From Bauldia sp963759235 (GTDB lineage Bacteria; Pseudomonadota; Alphaproteobacteria; Rhizobiales; Kaistiaceae): a DNA stretch of 64,000 nucleotides. Positions 60,832 to 64,000 of this stretch are shown piece after piece; within the stretch, counting starts at the first letter, position 1, and each line of letters starts with the position of its first letter. The notes beneath the pieces are model-generated. The model saw only the letters and a list, made by a program, of their open reading frames with translations. It was not told the DNA's origin and did no database searches. Where the stretch lies: positions 62,001 through 126,000 of the forward strand of contig CAVWYO010000006.1 in the NCBI GenBank assembly GCA_963759235.1, in the 5' to 3' direction. Made by a program: the position numbers and the translations under genes.

Positions 60832-62385
60832 ATGGTCGAAGCCTCTGAATTGGGCGGGGGCGGCAACACGCACCCGCCCGGCCAGGCGCCGATCGTCGAG
60901 GCGATCGGCGTTTCCAAGCGCTACGGCCCGACGATCGCGCTGAATGACGTTGGCATCCGCGTCGTCGCCGGAGAATCGCATGCGCTGGTCGGTCGGAACG
61001 GCGCCGGCAAGTCGACCCTCGTGCGCATCCTCACCGGCCTGACCGCGCCGGACCAGGGTGAAGTCCGCTTCAGCGGCGTCGCGGCGCCACCGGTCGCCGA
61101 TCGCGAGGGTTGGCGGGTCAACGTCGCCTGTGTCTACCAGCACTCGACGATCATTCCCGACCTGACCGTCGCCGAAAACCTCTTCATCAATCGCCAGCCG
61201 ATCCGGCGCGGTTTCATCAGCTGGGCGTCGCTCCGCCGTGAGGCGCGGGTGCTCCTCGACCGCTGGAATGTCGCGGTGTCCGAGGACATGCGCGCCGGCG
61301 ATCTCAAGGTGGAGGCGCGCCAGCTCGTCGAGATCGCCCGCGCCCTTTCCTACGGTGCCCGCTTCATCATCCTCGACGAGCCGACCGCCCAGCTCGACGG
61401 CGAAGAGATCAAGCGGCTTTTCAGCCGCATGCGCGAGCTGCAGGCGGCCGGCGTCACCTTTCTGTTCATCTCCCACCACCTTCAGGAGGTCTATGAGATC
61501 TGCCAGGCGGTCACGGTATTGCGCGACGCGCGCCACATCATCACCGCGCCGGTCGCCGATCTCCCCAAGGATCGATTGATCGAAGCGATGACCGGCGAGC
61601 AGGCCGATCTCCATGTCGCGGACGCCGGCGCCAGGACCGCGCCCGCCGACGCCGCCGTCGCGCTCAACGTCAGTCATCTGAGCGGCGAGGATTTCGCCGA
61701 TGTCAGTTTCACGGTGCGCGCCGGCGAAGTCGTCGGCCTGTCCGGTGCGACGAGCAGCGGCCGGATCGGCGTGGCCGAGGCGGTTGCCGGGCTCGGTCGG
61801 TTCACCGCCGGCGACGTCGAGATCAACGGCCGGTCGCTGCCGTCCGCCGACGTGCCGTCCGCGCTCGCCTTCGGCGTCGGCTGCGTGCCGAAGAGCCGCC
61901 ACAAGCAGGGCCTCGTCCTCTCCCAGTCGGTTGCCGACAACACGACGATGACGATCAGCGGCCGGCTCGGGCCGCTCGGCTTCATCGCCCCGCGCCGCCG
62001 GGCTTCGGTGACCAGGACCATGATCGAGTCGCTCGGCATCGTCACTGAGGGCCCGGAGCAACTGGTGTCGGGCCTGTCCGGCGGCAATCAGCAGAAGGTA
62101 GTGATGGCCCGGGCTCTGGCCACGGCGCCGCCGGTGCTCGTCCTCATGGACCCCACCGCCGGCGTCGACGTCAAGTCGAAGGAGGCCCTCCTCGCAATCG
62201 TCGAGAGCATGCGCCAGGAAGGCAAGGCGATCCTCGTCGTCAGCGGCGAGCTCGAGGACCTCAAAACCTGCGACCGCGTCCTTGTCATGCGGCACGGCGC
62301 TGTCGTCGCCGAACACAAGGCCGGCTGGACCGACAACACGTTGGTCGCTTCAATCGAGGGCATAGAGTTCGATGAGCATCAATGA
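60832..62385 (+). CDS. Rbs-type sugar ABC transporter ATP-binding protein (double domain)
   Basis: 517 residues, two ATPase domains. First domain: Walker A GRNGAGKST at 54-62, degenerate signature LKVEARQLVEIARALS, Walker B FIILDEPTAQLD. Second domain: GATSSGRIG in place of Walker A, signature LSGGNQQKVVMARA and Walker B VLVLMDPTAGVD, with Met-Asp replacing the usual Asp-Glu. Such asymmetry is common in RbsA-type proteins. The ATG at 60832 directly follows an in-frame TTG. Its 3' end overlaps the permease gene by 14 bases. Confidence 0.92.
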   Translation: MVEASELGGGGNTHPPGQAPIVEAIGVSKRYGPTIALNDVGIRVVAGESHALVGRNGAGKSTLVRILTGLTAPDQGEVRFSGVAAPPVADREGWRVNVACVYQHSTIIPDLTVAENLFINRQPIRRGFISWASLRREARVLLDRWNVAVSEDMRAGDLKVEARQLVEIARALSYGARFIILDEPTAQLDGEEIKRLFSRMRELQAAGVTFLFISHHLQEVYEICQAVTVLRDARHIITAPVADLPKDRLIEAMTGEQADLHVADAGARTAPADAAVALNVSHLSGEDFADVSFTVRAGEVVGLSGATSSGRIGVAEAVAGLGRFTAGDVEINGRSLPSADVPSALAFGVGCVPKSRHKQGLVLSQSVADNTTMTISGRLGPLGFIAPRRRASVTRTMIESLGIVTEGPEQLVSGLSGGNQQKVVMARALATAPPVLVLMDPTAGVDVKSKEALLAIVESMRQEGKAILVVSGELEDLKTCDRVLVMRHGAVVAEHKAGWTDNTLVASIEGIEFDEHQ

Positions 62386-63394
62386 ACCGGTACGCGGGAC
62401 GGTCGGCGGAATGGCGGGCGCCAGACCGCGATCGGCCGCCAGCGTCAGACTGCGCGACCTCGCTTTGTTGCCGGCGCTCATCGTTCTCATCGTCGTCGGC
62501 ACGTTCGTCAGTCCGGTCTTTCTCTCCGAGGCCAACATCACGACGATCCTCACCTCGTCGGCGGCGCTCGCCCTCGTGGTGCTCGGTGAGTCGCTGGTCA
62601 TCATCACCGGCAAGTTCGACCTGTCGCTCGAATCGACTTTCGGCATCGCCCCGGCGATCGGCGCGATGGTCGTCATCCCCACCGCAAACTACGGCTTCGG
62701 TGTCGAATTGCCGACCGCGGTCGGCATCCTCACCGTGCTTGTCGTCGGCGCGGTGATCGGCTTCGCCAACGGCTTCATGGTCGTCAAACTGAAGCTCAAC
62801 GCCTTCATCGTCACGCTCGCCATGCTGATCGTTCTGCGCGGGATGCTGGTCGGCGCGACGAGCGGGCGGACGCTCTTCGACCTGCCGGACGCGTTTTACG
62901 CGCTGATGACGGTCACATTCCTCGGTCTGCCGCTATCGGTGTGGCTGGCGGCGTTCGCCTTCCTGATTGCGGCTTTGATCCTGCGCTACCACCGTCTTGG
63001 CCGGGCGCTATACGCGATCGGCGGCAATGCGGAAGCGGCGCGCGCCGCCGGCATCCGCGTCGAGCGCGTCACCTGGGGCGTGTACGTACTGGCCAGCATG
63101 CTGGCGTCCATCGGTGGGCTGGTTACGGTCGGCTATGTCGGCGCGATCAGCGCCAATCAGGGCAACGGCATGATCTTCACCGTTTTCGCCGCGGCGGTGA
63201 TCGGCGGCATATCGCTCGACGGCGGCAAGGGATCGATGTTCGGCGCGCTCACCGGGGTGCTTCTTCTCGGCGTCGTGCAGAACCTGCTCACCCTTGCCCA
63301 GGTGCCGTCGTTCTGGATCCAGGCGATCTACGGCGCGATCATCCTCGGCTCGCTGATGGTCGCCCGCTTTGCCGGAGGGCAGGCCCAGGAATAG
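62372..63394 (+). CDS. Rbs-type sugar ABC transporter permease
   Basis: 340 residues, BPD_transp_2 family. Motif GKFDLSLESTFGIAP, followed by GFANGFMVVKLKLNAFIVTL, and the second conserved block VIGGISLDGGKGSMFGALTG. About ten membrane segments. Translationally coupled to the ATPase upstream. It closes the importer operon; the next gene is convergent. Confidence 0.92.
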   Translation: MSINEPVRGTVGGMAGARPRSAASVRLRDLALLPALIVLIVVGTFVSPVFLSEANITTILTSSAALALVVLGESLVIITGKFDLSLESTFGIAPAIGAMVVIPTANYGFGVELPTAVGILTVLVVGAVIGFANGFMVVKLKLNAFIVTLAMLIVLRGMLVGATSGRTLFDLPDAFYALMTVTFLGLPLSVWLAAFAFLIAALILRYHRLGRALYAIGGNAEAARAAGIRVERVTWGVYVLASMLASIGGLVTVGYVGAISANQGNGMIFTVFAAAVIGGISLDGGKGSMFGALTGVLLLGVVQNLLTLAQVPSFWIQAIYGAIILGSLMVARFAGGQAQE

Positions 63395-63463
63395 GACGCG
63401 CGCCGACGCATCGAGGGAACCGGAATGCGGTCGTCCTTGCTGATACGCCCGCGCGATTCTCGG

Positions 63464-63530
63464 GCATTTTCAGGAAAAGTGTGCGCACTTTTCCGCCCGG
63501 AAAATGCGAAGAATCAAAGAGATAGAGCAA
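63464..63530. repeat. Palindromic dispersed repeat of a type common in Hyphomicrobiales
   Basis: A compound hairpin: inner stem GGAAAAGTG (63473-63481) against CACTTTTCC (63486-63494) with the tetraloop TGCG, enclosed by GCATTTTC (63464-63471) against GAAAATGC (63500-63507). It is followed by a tail, GAATCAAAGAGATAGAGCA, that often follows such palindromes in rhizobial genomes, as far as I recall. It lies in the gap between the convergent permease and aldehyde dehydrogenase genes and can form RNA hairpins from either strand. Only this one copy was noticed in the window. Confidence 0.6.
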
Positions 63531-63583
63531 AGGCCCCGATTTAATCAGCGAAGCGGCGCGGGTCGGCGTAGCGACCCGTTTCA

Positions 63584-64000
63584 TCAGCTTGGCCGATAAG
63601 GCATCAGCGTGGTCGCCGCCGCGTCGCCGTAGTTCATGTAGACGGTCTTCTTCTTAAGGAAGATTTCGAGCCCGTGCGATCCGTCGTCGCCGCCGACGCC
63701 GCTCTGCCGATAGCCGACGTGGAAGCCCTGCAGGCTTTCCGGCCCGATGCGGTTGACGTAGAGCTCGCCGAAATCGATGTCGCGAATGGCCTTCATGATC
63801 TGCGTGACATCGCGGGTGAAGAGATAGGCGGAGAGGCCGTAGCGGCTGCGGTTGCTCACCGCCACGGCGTCTTCGAACGAGTGAAACGGAACGATCGGGA
63901 CGACTGGACCGAAGATCTCGTCCTGCATGATCGCCATGTCCGGGCCGACGTCGGTGAGGACGGTCGCCGAATACCAGTTGCCGCCCGGCGTCGGTGGCGA
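63584..64000 (-). CDS. Aldehyde dehydrogenase, AldA-like, C-terminal part
   Basis: The last 138 residues of an aldehyde dehydrogenase whose start is beyond the window. Visible family blocks are QDEIFGPVVPIVPFHSFEDA and the C-terminal GYRQSGVGGDDGSHGLEIFL with the end VYMNYG. The GYR-x-SG-hydrophobic-GG pattern resembles lactaldehyde/glycolaldehyde dehydrogenase AldA, which oxidises short hydroxyaldehydes with NAD. The catalytic Cys lies outside the window. It fits as the step after the RraA-like aldolases, which release small aldehydes. An internal ATG at 63937 is not the start, since the frame stays open to the window edge. Confidence 0.85.
   Translation of the reverse strand, partial: SPPTPGGNWYSATVLTDVGPDMAIMQDEIFGPVVPIVPFHSFEDAVAVSNRSRYGLSAYLFTRDVTQIMKAIRDIDFGELYVNRIGPESLQGFHVGYRQSGVGGDDGSHGLEIFLKKKTVYMNYGDAAATTLMPYRPS

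Noticed and set aside
1..64000. Search for rRNA, tRNA, CRISPR arrays, insertion sequences, phage genes and a replication origin
   Set aside because: No tRNA cloverleaf, regularly spaced repeat, transposase, integrase or DnaA-box cluster was recognised by eye.

Overview
The window is GC-rich, densely coded and dominated by carbohydrate or sugar-acid uptake and catabolism. The family mix suggests an alphaproteobacterium, probably of the Hyphomicrobiales: many Rbs-type sugar importers, FadR-type regulators, RraA-like aldolases, a Crp/FNR-FixK type site pattern, and a palindromic dispersed repeat near the right end of a kind common in that order. I cannot name a genus. No rRNA, tRNA, CRISPR array, phage or transposase gene was seen.

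Layout. (1) 1-13417: an unassigned catabolic locus with two related Rbs-type ABC importers (the first only partly in the window), a cyclase-family hydrolase, two D-2-hydroxyacid dehydrogenases, a FadR-type regulator with a candidate operator, two tandem LVIVD-repeat propeller proteins and an MFS exporter. (2) 13460-17517: single genes, namely an NTF2-fold protein, a gamma-glutamyltransferase broken by a frameshift just after its catalytic threonine, a DUF1326 protein and an AEC-family carrier. (3) 17632-19703: a PHA-synthase-like gene behind a perfect FNR/FixK-type palindrome and a 46-codon relic that joins the two ends of a GroEL gene. (4) 19919-26235: a FadR-type regulator, a XylB-like sugar dehydrogenase, a four-gene polyamine-type ABC importer and an RraA-like aldolase. 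(5) 26292-35015: a second PHA-type hydrolase, FabI, MaoC-phosphotransacetylase, acetate kinase, thiolase, a P-type proton ATPase and an enoyl-CoA hydratase fragment, with a second FNR/FixK-type site. (6) 35104-40938: two convergent operons forming a partner-switching module, a periplasmic binding protein plus membrane SpoIIE phosphatase facing a Na/Pi-cotransporter-like protein, an RsbW-like kinase and a STAS antagonist. (7) 43120-51633: one eight-gene operon on the minus strand with an RpiR regulator, split transketolase, MalEFGK-type importer and FGGY kinase. (8) 51905-64000: two further Rbs-type importer operons with an enolase-superfamily dehydratase, a split UxaA-type dehydratase, an RraA-like aldolase and the end of an AldA-like aldehyde dehydrogenase.

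How it works together. Regions 1, 4, 7 and 8 each pair a transporter with a local regulator and a few enzymes, as in scavenging of plant or soil sugars and sugar acids. In region 8 a plausible inferred route is dehydration of an aldonate or uronate-derived acid, retro-aldol cleavage by RraA-like enzymes and aldehyde oxidation by AldA. Regions 3 and 5 look like one oxygen-responsive carbon-overflow programme linking stored polyester, acetyl-CoA, acetyl phosphate and ATP. Region 6 is the most unusual regulatory module: all parts of an Rsb-type switch are present, linked to a periplasmic sensor and a transporter-like protein, but no sigma factor or other output lies nearby.
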